DNA of 64,000 nt from Rhizobium viscosum (GCF_014873945.1 NZ_JADBEC010000001.1:62001-126000), one strand, 5' to 3'; positions 50,437-60,426 are shown, numbered from the stretch's first letter. Numbers and translations: made by a program. Notes: generated by a model not told the origin, from the letters alone.

Positions 50437-50574
50437 TCTTTTGATCTCCGTAAGCGATCTCGGTTGGCCGCTTCTTGCACAGGTCAAGCGGCGCTGTAAA
50501 GGTCGCGGGCTCGAGTTAGCAACGACTGTCTCCAACGGGATCTAGGCGTTTTTCCGCATTTTTCCAATGAAGGC

Positions 50575-51408
50575 TCAGATATCGGCGCCGATAACCTGAT
50601 CCATTACGCGGGCAGGCTCGGAACAGCCCGCTTCACCGACGACCTTGGCGGGCACGCCTGCCACCGTGGTCTTTGGCGGCACTGCTTTCAGGACGACAGA
50701 GCCGGCCGCAACGCGCGAGCAGAAGCCGATCTCGATATTGCCGAGGATCTTGGCGCCTGCGCCGATCATTACGCCCGTGCCGATCTTCGGGTGACGATCG
50801 GCCCCTTCCTTGCCAGTACCGCCGAGCGTCACACCATGCAGGATGGAGACGTTGTCACCGATGACGGCGGTTTCGCCGACGACGAGGCCGGTCGCGTGGT
50901 CGAGGAAGATGCCCTTGCCGATGCGAGCGGCCGGATTGATGTCGGTCTGGAAGACGCTGGAGGAGCGGCTCTGCAAGTAAAGCGCGAAGTCGCGCCTGCC
51001 GCGGTTCAGCAGCCAATGCGCCAGCCGGTGCGTCTGCAGCGCGTGGAAGCCCTTGAAGTAGAGAACGGCTTCCATGAAGCGCAGGCAAGCGGGGTCGCGA
51101 TCATAGACTGCCTGAATATCCACGCGCAGGATCGAGCTCCATTCCGGCCAATCCTCCAGCATTTCCTCAAAGGTCTGGCGCAGCAGGTTTGCCTGCATGT
51201 CGGGATGGTCGAGGCGCTCGCAGATACGGTGAATGACGCATTCTTCGAGCGAGCGATGGTTGATGACCGTCGAATAGAGGAAGGCCGCCAGCACCGGATC
51301 GCTTTCCGCAGCGAGGCGCGCTTCCTCGCGCAGACTGTCCCAGATAGGGTCCATCACCTTCAGCGGATGGGCTGCGTCCAGCGTGCGGATATCCGTCTTA
51401 GCGACCAT
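50575..51408 (-). CDS. cysE: Serine O-acetyltransferase
   Basis: Makes O-acetylserine for cysteine synthesis. 277 residues from MVAKTDIRTLDAAHP. An N-terminal helical domain is followed by a C-terminal left-handed beta-helix of hexapeptide repeats with DINPAARIGKGIFLDHATGLVVG and the LGGTGKEGADRHPKIG stretch. The ATG with GAGGAG 7 nt upstream is preferred over one five codons earlier that overlaps that site. Confidence 0.95.
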   Translation of the reverse strand: MVAKTDIRTLDAAHPLKVMDPIWDSLREEARLAAESDPVLAAFLYSTVINHRSLEECVIHRICERLDHPDMQANLLRQTFEEMLEDWPEWSSILRVDIQAVYDRDPACLRFMEAVLYFKGFHALQTHRLAHWLLNRGRRDFALYLQSRSSSVFQTDINPAARIGKGIFLDHATGLVVGETAVIGDNVSILHGVTLGGTGKEGADRHPKIGTGVMIGAGAKILGNIEIGFCSRVAAGSVVLKAVPPKTTVAGVPAKVVGEAGCSEPARVMDQVIGADI

Positions 51409-51540
51409 TTCCGGTCTCCTCATTTCCCGTTGAAATGCGATTATATAGAGGAAAACGCCGATAACATAAATGGGTGCCAGCGGCAGACCGGTTCAATGCG
51501 TTTTTCCATGAAATCACGTTCATATCACTCACCGGCGACA

Positions 51541-52326
51541 TCAGCCGGCAGCGACCTTGGCGTAGAATTCCAGGACTGCCTTCTTGAACACTCGGTCACC
51601 CACGGCGAGCATGTGGTCGCGGCCGGGAATATCCAGTGCTTCGGCGTCGGGCATCAGCGCCGCAAGCTCCTGGGGAGAACCGGCAATGTCGTCTTTCGTT
51701 CCAACCCCGATCAGGGTGGGCGCATCGATCTTACCCATGTCGGCGCGAGCAACCAGATCGCGCGAACCCTTGATACAGGCGGCAAGCGCCTCACGGTCAC
51801 TCTTCGTCTGCTCGGCAAAAGCGCGGAACATCTGGCCGCGCTGGTGGGTGACGTCGGCAAGCGACGGCGCAAGCAGTGCATCGGCGATCGGGTCCCAATC
51901 GCCCACCCCGTCCGTCATGCCGATACCGAGGCCGCCGAGCACCAGCGAGCGGACGCGGTCTGGATGGGCAAGTGCCGCAAAGACGGAGATGCGGGCGCCC
52001 ATGGAGTAGCCCATCAGATTGGCCTCGGGAATACCGAGATGATCAAGCAGCGCGATCGCGTCACCAGCCATGAACCATGGCCTGTAAGCTTCGGCATCGC
52101 GCGGCTTGTCGCTGGCGCCATGCCCCCTGTTATCGATGGCAATGACACGGTAGCCGGCGTCACCCAAAGTCTTCAGCCAGCCCGGATGAACCCAGTTGAC
52201 GTTGGCTGATGAGGCAAAGCCGTGGATCAGCAGCACCGGGGGGCCGGAGGGATCGCCCTCATCGAAGAAAGCGAGTTTCAGTCCATCATGGGTAAGGCTT
52301 GAAAATGCAGGTGTATTCAGGTTCAT
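51541..52326 (-). CDS. Alpha/beta hydrolase
   Basis: 261 residues from MNLNTPAFSSL. Oxyanion HGFASSANVNW, the nucleophile elbow GYSMGARIS near residue 98, and the conserved His near the end in PGRDHMLAVG. Substrate unknown. The start is chosen for AAGGA 7 nt upstream; earlier in-frame ATGs at 52353 and 52401 are possible, but the latter would overlap the opposite gene's leader. Divergent from the zinc-finger gene. Confidence 0.88.
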   Translation of the reverse strand: MNLNTPAFSSLTHDGLKLAFFDEGDPSGPPVLLIHGFASSANVNWVHPGWLKTLGDAGYRVIAIDNRGHGASDKPRDAEAYRPWFMAGDAIALLDHLGIPEANLMGYSMGARISVFAALAHPDRVRSLVLGGLGIGMTDGVGDWDPIADALLAPSLADVTHQRGQMFRAFAEQTKSDREALAACIKGSRDLVARADMGKIDAPTLIGVGTKDDIAGSPQELAALMPDAEALDIPGRDHMLAVGDRVFKKAVLEFYAKVAAG

Positions 52327-52472
52327 CGGGCCGTCCTTATTTGGCGCGACCATAGTCGAGCGGCCTTTAAGCGTGAAGCCAAAAACTCGCATTGGAGCCA
52401 TGCTTTGGCACTACACTTTTCTTTCGAAGGCCTATAAGGTCCGCGAAGAATTCAAAGCATTCGGAGACAGAC

Positions 52473-52718
52473 ATGGCCGGCCACAGCATTCCCCACTTCC
52501 AGAACGACGGCGGTCACCGCGTTATTGAAGTCGGCGTCAAGGAATTCATGTGCACCGGCGCATCCGCTCCCTTCGACCATCCGCATATCTTCATCGATAT
52601 GGGCGACGACAATGAGAAGGTCTGCTCCTACTGCTCGACGCTTTATCGCTACAATGCTTCGCTGAAGTCCAACCAGACCAACCCGCCCGGCTGCGTCTTC
52701 CACGTCAAGGCGGCGTAA
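52473..52718 (+). CDS. Zinc-finger CHCC domain protein (NDUFS6-like)
   Basis: 81 residues from MAGHSIPHFQNDGGHRVIEV. A zf-CHCC domain: FMCTGASAPFDHPHIFIDMG followed by KVCSYCSTLYRY, with the cysteines and histidine that coordinate zinc. Related to a small accessory subunit of complex I, though in bacteria it is often encoded alone. GGAGA precedes the ATG. Confidence 0.87.
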   Translation: MAGHSIPHFQNDGGHRVIEVGVKEFMCTGASAPFDHPHIFIDMGDDNEKVCSYCSTLYRYNASLKSNQTNPPGCVFHVKAA

Positions 52719-52746
52719 TTTCCCTCCTCTTTAGATCGGATATCCC

Positions 52747-53895
52747 ATGCCGGTCGAACATGCCGCCATTATCGGCGCCGGAATTGCCGGCCTGACGGCT
52801 GCTCTGGCACTCGCAAGACGTGGTATCAGTTCCGATATTTTCGAACAGGCGCCCGAGCTTGCAGAGGTGGGGGCCGGCCTGCAGATCTCTCCCAATGCAT
52901 CGCGCGTGCTTGCCGAACTCGGCTTGCTTGACGGGCTGATCAGCCTCTGGCTCGAGCCGCAATCCATCCGGCTGATCTCAGGCAGTTCGCTGCGCGAACT
53001 TGCAGCAGTCCCGGCCGGGAGTTTTGCCAGGAGCCGCTGGGGAGCGCCCTACGGCGTCCTGCATCGCAAGACGCTTCAGAAGGCCCTGCTGGATGCGGTC
53101 AACGCCAATCCGCTCTGCCAACTCCATCTCGGAACACGTTTCGAATCGGATTTACCACAGGGCCGGCGTTCGAGCGACGTGATCATCGGCGCCGATGGTG
53201 TCTGGTCCAGATTACGGCAGACAATACCGGGTGCCCCTGCCCCGCAATTTTCGGGAAATGTCGCCTTCCGTTTCACTATCGCAGAGGCAGAGGCGCCAGG
53301 CTTTCTCGATCGCGCCAGTGTCTCGGCCCTGCTCGGTTCGTCCGCGCATATGGTCTGCTATCCGCTGAAGGAAACCGACGGCTTCAACATGGTGGCGATC
53401 ACCGCTGGCAACACGGTGCCGCAGGACTGGCAAGGCGAACCGACACGGGCTCAGCAGGAGCTTCTGCGGTCACGCTTCCGCCGCTGGCATCCGGCTGTTA
53501 CCGGCTTGCTCGGGCGGCACAGCGACATCACTTTCTGGCCGCTTTTCGAGACAACGCCGGGCAAATGGCAGGACGGTGACAAGACCGTGCTGATAGGCGA
53601 TGCAGCACATGCCATGATGCCCTTTGCGGCACAGGGGGCTGCGATGGCGATCGAGGATGCATTCGAGCTTGCAGCCTTCCTCGCCACCCGCCCGGTTTCC
53701 GAAGCCATCTCGCTCTTTGAACGGCATCGCATGCCGCGCATCGCCAAGCTCCGCCAGCGTGGCGCCTTCAACCGTTTTGCCTATCATGCAAGCGGACCGA
53801 TCCGCATCGGCCGGGATATCGTTCTGTTGCTGAAACCGCCGCAAAGCCTCGCGGCGGATCTCGACTGGATTTACGGCTACCGCTCAATCGGCTGA
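52747..53895 (+). CDS. FAD-dependent monooxygenase (UbiH/salicylate hydroxylase type)
   Basis: 382 residues. Rossmann GAGIAGLTAALALARRG near residue 9 binds the FAD ADP part, with DVIIGADGVWSRLR (DG motif) near residue 145, and LIGDAAHAMMPFAAQGAAMA (GD motif) near residue 280. Family members hydroxylate aromatic compounds; the substrate is unknown. Its stop lies in the first copy of a short tandem repeat, converging on the beta-lyase gene. Confidence 0.9.
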   Translation: MPVEHAAIIGAGIAGLTAALALARRGISSDIFEQAPELAEVGAGLQISPNASRVLAELGLLDGLISLWLEPQSIRLISGSSLRELAAVPAGSFARSRWGAPYGVLHRKTLQKALLDAVNANPLCQLHLGTRFESDLPQGRRSSDVIIGADGVWSRLRQTIPGAPAPQFSGNVAFRFTIAEAEAPGFLDRASVSALLGSSAHMVCYPLKETDGFNMVAITAGNTVPQDWQGEPTRAQQELLRSRFRRWHPAVTGLLGRHSDITFWPLFETTPGKWQDGDKTVLIGDAAHAMMPFAAQGAAMAIEDAFELAAFLATRPVSEAISLFERHRMPRIAKLRQRGAFNRFAYHASGPIRIGRDIVLLLKPPQSLAADLDWIYGYRSIG

Positions 53896-53937
53896 CCAGA
53901 TGGCGGCTGACCAGACGGCGGCTGATCAGACGGCGTT
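53893..53937. repeat. Three tandem copies of a 15-bp repeat between two converging genes
   Basis: TGACCAGATGGCGGC, TGACCAGACGGCGGC and TGATCAGACGGCGTT follow one another without gaps. The TGA of the first copy is the monooxygenase stop, and the beta-lyase stop lies in the third copy. Copies differ at one to four positions. Confidence 0.85.
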
Positions 53938-55116
53938 TGCCGCAGCAAAGCCGCGCTCGATATCGGCCTTGAGATCAACGATATCTTCGAGGCCGATCTG
54001 CAGGCGAATGACCGGGCCTTCGGCCGGCGCCTTGGCAATCTTCCGGTCAGACAGATTGACCAGCACGGCGAGGCTTTCATAACCGCCCCAGGAATAGCCC
54101 AGGCCGAAATAGGAGAGTGCATCAAGGAAGGCATGCGCCTTCGGCTTGACCTTCTGCGGATCATCGACATCGAGCACGAAGGAAAAGATGCCGCTGGCGC
54201 CCTTGAAATCGCGCTTCCAGATATGGTGCGACGGGAAGCTCGGCAAGGCCGGATGCAGGACGCGGGCAACCTCTTCGCGGTTTTCGAGCCACGTGGCGAT
54301 CGCCAGCGCGCTTTCGTAGTGGCGCTCCAGCCGGATGCCCATCGTGCGCAGGCCACGCAGGATCTGATAGGAATCGTCGGGCGCGCCGCAAAGGCCGAGC
54401 GTTCCATGCGTCTCTATCAGCCGCGGCCAGTGCTCGGCATTGGCTGAAATGGTTCCCATCAGGATATCGGAGTGCCCCGACGGATATTTGGTCGAGGCAT
54501 GAATGGACACGTCGACGCCGAAGTCCAGCGGCCGGAAATACAGAGGTGTGGCCCAGGTGTTGTCCATTAGCACGACGGCGCCGTGTTTGTGTGCCACAGC
54601 CGCGATGGCCGGGATATCCTGCATCTCGAAAGTATTGGAGCCAGGGGCCTCGGTCAGCACGACCGTGGTGTTCGGCTTGAAGAGCGTCTCGATGGCCGCG
54701 TTGATCGCCGGATCGAAATAGTCGACCTCGACCCCCATGCGCTTCAGGATCGTGTCACAGAAATGGCGCGTCGGACCGTAGACGGAATCGACGACCAGGA
54801 CGTGATCGCCCGCCGCGACATAGGCCAGGAAGGCGACCGTGACGGCAGCGAGGCCCGAGGGTACCAGCACCGTACCGGCCGAACCTTCTAGCGCATTGAT
54901 CGCTTCGGCAAGGGCGTCGGTCGTCGGCGTCCCGCGCGTGCCATAGGTGTATTTCTTGTTGCGCGTCTCCATGGACTTGGCATCGGGAAAGAGTACCGTG
55001 GACGCACGCACCACTGGCGGGTTGACGAAGCCGTGATAGTCGCTGGGATCATAGCCGATATGGGAAAGACGGGTATTGATGCCGGCGCCCGGCAGGAGAC
55101 TGTCTAGATCTTTCAT
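53926..55116 (-). CDS. metC: Cystathionine beta-lyase
   Basis: PLP enzyme that releases homocysteine from cystathionine. 396 residues, trans-sulfuration family. LSHIGYDPSDYHGFVNPPV at the N-terminus, VVLMDNTWATPLYFRPLD with the PLP-contacting Asp, and SIHASTKYPSGHSDILMG carrying the Schiff-base lysine. The 5' side has no clear ribosome binding site. Homologs can also act as a gamma-synthase, so the exact reaction is assigned from the family. Confidence 0.93.
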   Translation of the reverse strand: MKDLDSLLPGAGINTRLSHIGYDPSDYHGFVNPPVVRASTVLFPDAKSMETRNKKYTYGTRGTPTTDALAEAINALEGSAGTVLVPSGLAAVTVAFLAYVAAGDHVLVVDSVYGPTRHFCDTILKRMGVEVDYFDPAINAAIETLFKPNTTVVLTEAPGSNTFEMQDIPAIAAVAHKHGAVVLMDNTWATPLYFRPLDFGVDVSIHASTKYPSGHSDILMGTISANAEHWPRLIETHGTLGLCGAPDDSYQILRGLRTMGIRLERHYESALAIATWLENREEVARVLHPALPSFPSHHIWKRDFKGASGIFSFVLDVDDPQKVKPKAHAFLDALSYFGLGYSWGGYESLAVLVNLSDRKIAKAPAEGPVIRLQIGLEDIVDLKADIERGFAAANAV

Positions 55117-55492
55117 GTGGAAAATGGCCTTCTGGCGAGGTATGCAAAGGCCGAACTCTTGAACCCCGTCGCCATCAGGGTCAACCCCTACAACTCGACA
55201 TGACGGCCTCGCCCCGCGAAGCCGCCGACCTTTACTTCGCGATTTCAGCGCTATTTTTCCTCAAGTTGGAGCCCAATTTCTAGCCAAGTGCCTAGAGACG
55301 CAGCGCAATCTACCAAAATGCTGAATTTTGCCGCAATTATTGACCGCGACACTTGACCATAGTGACATTTGCGACTGTGATAGACTCACTCGCGCCGGGA
55401 GGGTTGCGGGAAACGGGGAGGTACACGGGCAATTTCGATCCGGCCACTCCTCAAAAAGATAAAGATAAGACAACGGAAAAAGGTTGGGAAAA
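55117..55492. other. Divergent intergenic region between metC and aapJ
   Basis: 376 nt without a convincing gene. The metC side has a short perfect hairpin (CGCGAAG at 55215-55221 and CTTCGCG at 55235-55241). The aapJ side holds a predicted promoter. No SAM riboswitch signature was recognised in the metC leader. Confidence 0.5.
55353..55383 (+). promoter_or_regulatory. Predicted aapJ promoter
   Basis: CTTGACC (-35 within) and TGATAG with a 19-nt spacer, or TGTGAT with 17. About 110 nt before aapJ. The -35 is strong and the -10 is uncertain. Confidence 0.4.
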
Positions 55493-56518
55493 ATGAAGTA
55501 CAAGCTCCTGTCCGCAGCTGTCGGCGCAGCAGTTTTCGCTCTTGGCGCTTCGGCCGCTTCGGCCACAACTCTCGGAGACGTAAAGGCAAAAGGTTTTATC
55601 CAGTGCGGCGTCAACACCGGTCTTGCCGGCTTTGCTGCCCCTGACGCGTCCGGCAACTGGTCGGGCTTCGACGTCGACTTCTGCCACGCGGTTTCCGCTG
55701 CGGTCTTCGGCGATCCCAACAAGGTAAAGTTCACCCCCCTCAGCGCCGCCAACCGCTTCCCTGCCCTGCAGTCCGGCGAAGTCGACGTGCTCGCCCGCAA
55801 TACGACCTGGACGATCAACCGCGACACCGCTCTCGGCCTGAACTTCCGCTTCGTCAACTATTATGACGGCCAGGGCTTCATGGTTCGCAAGAGCCTGAAC
55901 GTGAAGTCGGCGCTCGAACTTTCCGGCGCATCGGTCTGCGTTCAGTCGGGCACCACGACCGAACTCAACCTCGCCGACTATTTCAAGGCCAATAATCTGC
56001 AGTACAATCCGGTGGTCTTCGAGAAGCTTGACGAAGTCAACGCGGCCTATGACTCCGGCCGTTGCGACGTCTACACGACTGACCAGTCGGGTCTCTACTC
56101 GCTGCGTCTGACGCTGAAGAACCCCGACGAGCACATGATCCTGCCGGAGATCATCTCCAAGGAGCCGCTCGCCCCGGCCGTTCGCCAGGGTGACGACCAG
56201 TGGTTCGATATCGTCAGCTGGGTCGGCTACGCGATGGTCAATGCCGAAGAATTCGGCATCACGCAGGCCAATGTCGACGAGATGAAGAACTCGCCGAACC
56301 CGGATATCAAACGCTTCCTCGGCGTTGAAGCCGATACGAAGATCGGTACCGATCTCGGCCTGACCAATGACTGGGCCTACAACATCGTCAAGAATGTCGG
56401 CAACTATGGCGAAGTTTTCGAAAAAAACATCGGCCAGGGTAGCCCGCTGAAGATCGCACGCGGCCTCAACGCTCTCTGGAACAAGGGCGGCATTCAGTAC
56501 GCTCCGCCGGTTCGCTAA
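55493..56518 (+). CDS. aapJ: General L-amino acid ABC transporter, substrate-binding protein
   Basis: 341 residues from MKYKLLSAAVGAAVFALG, a signal peptide with cleavage near ASAAS. Mature bacterial solute-binding fold (family 3): FIQCGVNTGLAGFAAPDASG, the QSGEVDVLARNTTWTINRDT ligand region and SVCVQSGTTTELNLADYF. AapJ binds a broad set of L-amino acids in rhizobia. The ATG is set downstream of the TTG because it gives the signal peptide. First gene of aapJQMP; followed by a hairpin and 105 nt before aapQ. Confidence 0.95.
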   Translation: MKYKLLSAAVGAAVFALGASAASATTLGDVKAKGFIQCGVNTGLAGFAAPDASGNWSGFDVDFCHAVSAAVFGDPNKVKFTPLSAANRFPALQSGEVDVLARNTTWTINRDTALGLNFRFVNYYDGQGFMVRKSLNVKSALELSGASVCVQSGTTTELNLADYFKANNLQYNPVVFEKLDEVNAAYDSGRCDVYTTDQSGLYSLRLTLKNPDEHMILPEIISKEPLAPAVRQGDDQWFDIVSWVGYAMVNAEEFGITQANVDEMKNSPNPDIKRFLGVEADTKIGTDLGLTNDWAYNIVKNVGNYGEVFEKNIGQGSPLKIARGLNALWNKGGIQYAPPVR

Positions 56519-56540
56519 TCGGCATCGGGCATGAAAAGCC

Positions 56541-56564
56541 GGAAAGGCGGGAAACCGCCTTTCC
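56541..56564 (+). promoter_or_regulatory. Hairpin with a GAAA tetraloop between aapJ and aapQ
   Basis: Perfect 10-bp arms GGAAAGGCGG and CCGCCTTTCC around GAAA. It lies 22 nt past the aapJ stop. Such a stem can protect the upstream mRNA or lower transcription into the membrane genes, giving more binding protein than permease; this is inferred. Confidence 0.55.
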
Positions 56565-56622
56565 TCATCCTCCTATAAAAAAGCTCCGAAAAGGGGCGCA
56601 TAACGTGGGGAATTGGCCAGGC

Positions 56623-57825
56623 ATGACGCATCAAGTTGCGGATTCATCCTCTTTGACTAGGAGCGGCTGGAGCTTCCAGTCTGCCCTCTATGACCCGACA
56701 ATTCGGGGCATCTTCTTCCAAGCTCTTACCATTGTCTTGCTGGTCGCACTGATCTGGTCGATTGCTCACAATACGGCAGTCAATCTGGCGCGCGCCAACA
56801 TCGCATCGGGTTTCGGCTTTCTGAACGGCCGCGCCGGCTTCGAAATCGGCCAGTCACTGATCCAGTATTCCAGTGATTCGACCTATGGCCGTGCACTGCT
56901 CGTCGGCTTTCTGAATACGCTTCTGATCGCCGTTACCGGCATCATCACCGCGACGATCATCGGTTTCATCATCGGTATCGGTCGCCTGTCGCGGAACTGG
57001 CTGATTGCAAAGCTCTGCACGGTCTATGTGGAAGTCTTCCGCAACATTCCGCCGTTGCTGGTGATCTTCTTCTGGTATTCGGGCGTTCTGGCGATTCTGC
57101 CCAATGCCCGTGACTCGCTGCATCTACCGCTCGGTTCATATCTGAACAATCGCGGTCTCGCCTTCCCCAAGCCGATCTTCGGCGACGGTTTCTGGCTGGT
57201 CGGCGTTACCTTCGTGGTCGCGATCATCGCCACTGTTATCACCGCCCGCTGGGCGCATCGCCGGCAGGCGGCGACAGGCCAACCATTCCACACGATCTGG
57301 GTTTCGATCGGCCTCATCGTTGGCCTACCGCTCCTTGCCTTCCTTATCGCAGGAGCACCGCTTTCCTTCGATTTCCCGGTCGCCGGCAAGTTCAATTTGA
57401 CCGGCGGTTCCGTGATCGGCCCGGAATTCATGTCGCTTTTCCTGGCGCTTTCCTTCTATACGGCTGCCTTCATCGCCGAAATCGTGCGCTCGGGCATTCG
57501 CGGCGTGCCGAAGGGGCAGACGGAGGCGGCAGCGGCACTCGGCCTGCATCCTTCGGCAATCACCCGACTGGTGGTCATTCCGCAGGCTTTCCGCATCATC
57601 ATTCCGCCGCTTAGCAGCCAGTATCTGAACCTCACCAAGAACTCGTCACTGGCTATTGCCATCGGTTTTGCCGATCTCGTCGCCGTCGGCAGCACGACAC
57701 TCAACCAGACCGGTCAGTCCGTCGAGGTGATCCTGATCTGGATGGTCATCTATCTCGCCATCAGCATCGTGACATCGCTGCTGATGAACTGGTTCAACGC
57801 CAAGATGGCATTGGTGGAGAGATAA
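56623..57825 (+). CDS. aapQ: General L-amino acid ABC transporter, permease AapQ
   Basis: 400 residues from [11 protein letters not shown]. Several membrane helices; the HisM-type permease loop [20 protein letters not shown] lies near residue 295 and contacts the ATPase. A GTG start at 56605 with GGGG upstream is possible. Forms a heterodimer with AapM. Confidence 0.94.
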   Translation: MTHQVADSSSLTRSGWSFQSALYDPTIRGIFFQALTIVLLVALIWSIAHNTAVNLARANIASGFGFLNGRAGFEIGQSLIQYSSDSTYGRALLVGFLNTLLIAVTGIITATIIGFIIGIGRLSRNWLIAKLCTVYVEVFRNIPPLLVIFFWYSGVLAILPNARDSLHLPLGSYLNNRGLAFPKPIFGDGFWLVGVTFVVAIIATVITARWAHRRQAATGQPFHTIWVSIGLIVGLPLLAFLIAGAPLSFDFPVAGKFNLTGGSVIGPEFMSLFLALSFYTAAFIAEIVRSGIRGVPKGQTEAAAALGLHPSAITRLVVIPQAFRIIIPPLSSQYLNLTKNSSLAIAIGFADLVAVGSTTLNQTGQSVEVILIWMVIYLAISIVTSLLMNWFNAKMALVER

Positions 57826-57826
57826 G

Positions 57827-58972
57827 ATGAGCAATAGTTTCGTCAGAACCACCATGCTGGCGCAGGAACCGCCACCGTCGGGAGAAAAGGGTGTGGGGCC
57901 CTGGATACGCCGCAACCTGCTGGCCACGCCCAAGGATATTGTCCTCACCCTTCTGGCCGTGACCTTCCTCGCCTGGGCTCTGCCGCATGCCATCAACTGG
58001 CTGTTCGTGCAGGCGGTCTGGACGGGTCCAGACCGTACCTTCTGCGCCACAACGGTTCAGGGCGGCATCCAGCCGGACGGCTGGAGCGGTGCCTGCTGGG
58101 CATTCGTCAATGCCAAGTTCGACCAGATCATCTACGGGGGCTATCCGCTCGACGAGCGCTGGCGGCCGACGCTGGTCGGCATTCTCTTCGTACTCCTGCT
58201 GGTACCGATGCTCATCCCGTCGGTGCCGCGCAAGGGCCTCAATGCCCTCCTGCTCTTCATCGTGCTGCCGGTCGTTTCCTTCATTCTGCTTTACGGCGGA
58301 TTTGGCCTCGAAATCGTCGAGACTCCGCGTTGGGGAGGGCTGATGGTGACGCTGGTGCTATCCTTTGTCGGCATCGCTGCTTCCTTCCCGCTCGGCATTC
58401 TCCTGGCGCTCGGCAGGCGCTCGCACATGCCCGTTATTCGCATGGTGAGCGTCATTTTCATCGAGGTCGTGCGTGGAGTGCCACTGATCACGGTGCTGTT
58501 CATGGCGAGCGTCGTGCTGCCACTCTTCCTGCCGGCAGGCTGGACCGTGGACAAACTGCTGCGCGCGATCGTGGGTGTATCGATCTTTGCCTCCGCCTAC
58601 ATGGCCGAGGTCATTCGCGGCGGCCTGCAGGCAATCCCGAAAGGGCAATTCGAAGGCGCCGATTCGCTTGGCCTCGGCTACTGGCAGAAGATGCGGCTGA
58701 TCATCTTGCCGCAGGCGATCAAGCTGGTGATCCCCGGTATCGTCAATACCTTCATCGGCATGTTCAAGGATACGTCACTGGTGTCGATCATCAGCATGTA
58801 CGACCTGCTCGGCATCGTTCGTTTCCTCTTCATCGATCCCAACTGGGCAACAGCGGTGACGCCGTTGACGGGGCTGATTTTCGCCGGCTTTGTCTTCTGG
58901 CTTTTCTGCTTCGGCATGTCACGCTATTCAGCATTCATGGAACGTCATCTCGACACCGGCCACAAACGATAA
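57827..58972 (+). CDS. aapM: General L-amino acid ABC transporter, permease AapM
   Basis: 381 residues, paralog of AapQ with the EAA-type loop [20 protein letters not shown] near residue 260. Long membrane-spanning N-terminal insert, as is usual in this system. It starts one nt after the aapQ stop, implying coupling. Confidence 0.94.
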   Translation: MSNSFVRTTMLAQEPPPSGEKGVGPWIRRNLLATPKDIVLTLLAVTFLAWALPHAINWLFVQAVWTGPDRTFCATTVQGGIQPDGWSGACWAFVNAKFDQIIYGGYPLDERWRPTLVGILFVLLLVPMLIPSVPRKGLNALLLFIVLPVVSFILLYGGFGLEIVETPRWGGLMVTLVLSFVGIAASFPLGILLALGRRSHMPVIRMVSVIFIEVVRGVPLITVLFMASVVLPLFLPAGWTVDKLLRAIVGVSIFASAYMAEVIRGGLQAIPKGQFEGADSLGLGYWQKMRLIILPQAIKLVIPGIVNTFIGMFKDTSLVSIISMYDLLGIVRFLFIDPNWATAVTPLTGLIFAGFVFWLFCFGMSRYSAFMERHLDTGHKR

Positions 58973-58987
58973 AAAGAGGAACAAGCA

Positions 58988-59761
58988 ATGGCAGAAGCCC
59001 AAACAAAAAAGATGACCGTGTCGGCGACCGACGTTGCCGTCGAGATCATCAACATGAACAAGTGGTACGGTGACTTCCACGTTCTTCGCGATATCAACCT
59101 CAAGGTCATGCGCGGCGAGCGCATCGTCATCGCCGGCCCTTCCGGTTCCGGCAAATCAACGATGATCCGCTGCATCAACCGTCTGGAAGAACACCAGAAG
59201 GGCAAGATCATCGTCGACGGCACGGAGCTGACCAACGACCTGAAGAAGATCGATGAAGTGCGCCGCGAAGTCGGCATGGTGTTCCAGCACTTCAACCTCT
59301 TCCCGCATCTGACGATCCTGGAAAACTGCACGCTGGCGCCGATCTGGGTGCGCAAGATGCCGAAGAAGCAGGCGGAAGATGTGGCCATGCACTTCCTGAA
59401 GCGAGTCAAGATCCCCGAACAGGCCAACAAATATCCGGGCCAGCTGTCGGGCGGCCAGCAGCAGCGCGTGGCGATCGCCCGCTCGCTCTGCATGAACCCG
59501 AAGATCATGCTGTTCGACGAGCCGACCTCAGCGCTCGACCCGGAAATGATCAAGGAAGTGCTTGATACGATGGTGGGTCTTGCGGAGGAAGGCATGACCA
59601 TGCTCTGCGTCACCCACGAAATGGGCTTTGCGCGCCAGGTTGCGAACCGCGTGATCTTCATGGACCAGGGCCAGATCGTCGAACAGAATTCGCCTGCCGA
59701 ATTCTTCGACAATCCGCAGCACGAGCGCACCAAGCTGTTCCTCAGCCAGATCCTGCACTGA
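58988..59761 (+). CDS. aapP: General L-amino acid ABC transporter, ATP-binding protein
   Basis: 257 residues. Walker [10 protein letters not shown] near residue 55, signature [15 protein letters not shown] near 155, Walker [15 protein letters not shown] near 178. Drives the AapQM permease. A 15-nt gap separates it from aapM and a terminator follows. Confidence 0.96.
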   Translation: MAEAQTKKMTVSATDVAVEIINMNKWYGDFHVLRDINLKVMRGERIVIAGPSGSGKSTMIRCINRLEEHQKGKIIVDGTELTNDLKKIDEVRREVGMVFQHFNLFPHLTILENCTLAPIWVRKMPKKQAEDVAMHFLKRVKIPEQANKYPGQLSGGQQQRVAIARSLCMNPKIMLFDEPTSALDPEMIKEVLDTMVGLAEEGMTMLCVTHEMGFARQVANRVIFMDQGQIVEQNSPAEFFDNPQHERTKLFLSQILH

Positions 59762-59781
59762 TCAGGCAGATACAACATTCA

Positions 59782-59813
59782 AAACCCGCCGACTGATTAC
59801 CGGCGGGTTTTTC
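59782..59813 (+). terminator. Terminator after aapP
   Basis: Arms AAACCCGCCG and CGGCGGGTTT with a 9-nt loop and a run of T on the plus strand. Confidence 0.9.
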
Positions 59814-60426
59814 ATGCGTTCTGGCGGGGCGCCGCAGAGCGCAGCAGACCGCACGGCTCTGCGAGACCAGAATCATAACCCCACTGGAAACGGATATATC
59901 CCGGCAGCGAACAAGCATCTTCTTCTGGTCGTTGACGGACATTTTCCCGGAAGCGTGGGACCACCACTGTCGGCGTAGGGCTGCTTGACTGCCGGTACCG
60001 CCACCGTCGCCGGAACTCGCGCCTTCCACTTGTGCTGGCGGCTCCGAGACTAAGGTCGAGATTCGAGCCATTCGACCAGAAAGGCGTAGGAGCCGTTCCG
60101 TCACCCCCGACGCTGGCACAGACGTTTGCGGCGCTGCCCGAAATGCCGAGCGTGCGTATGTTGACACTGACACCGCCGCTACCCACCAACACCAAGATCG
60201 ACGTTGGCATTGACACCATCTCTGCCATCGACATCAGCGTTTGCTCTGGCTGTCACGCCGTTGCCGCCACCGATGCGCGCACCCACGTCACCGTTGATAC
60301 AGCGTCCGCCACTTGCGGATGCATAACATTGGCATTGGTACCGTTGGCTCCGCCCACTGAGGCATTGCTCCGGCGTCCAGACCGCTCGAAAAGCGCAAGC
60401 GAGCGCCCGTGAAACATGTCCTTCAT
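59812..60426 (-). pseudogene. Degraded gene for a glycine/asparagine-rich protein, four frameshifts
   Basis: An ATG with a strong GGAGGA site starts MKDMFHGRSLALFERSGRRS, but the frame meets TGA at 60253. A similar Gly/Asn-rich protein continues across four indels: near 60325 (a lost T), near 60182 (an extra G), near 60025 (an extra A) and near 59881 (a lost base). Reading through gives NASVGGANGTNANV, GGGNGVTARANADVDGRDG, GGVSVNIRTLGISGS, SVNDQKKMLVRCRDI and YDSGLAEPCGLL. The net shift is zero. Relatives in rhizobia are Gly/Asn-rich proteins with a Cys-containing tail. It was probably exported or surface-related, but function is unknown. Confidence 0.68.

Noticed and set aside
53877-54407. 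A 176-codon minus-strand frame ending at the tandem repeats
   Set aside because: It overlaps metC in another frame and is Arg/Ser-rich. Its tail is only a translation of the 15-bp repeats.
55117-55260. A SAM or other riboswitch ahead of metC
   Set aside because: Only a short hairpin was found; no conserved riboswitch core could be recognised.
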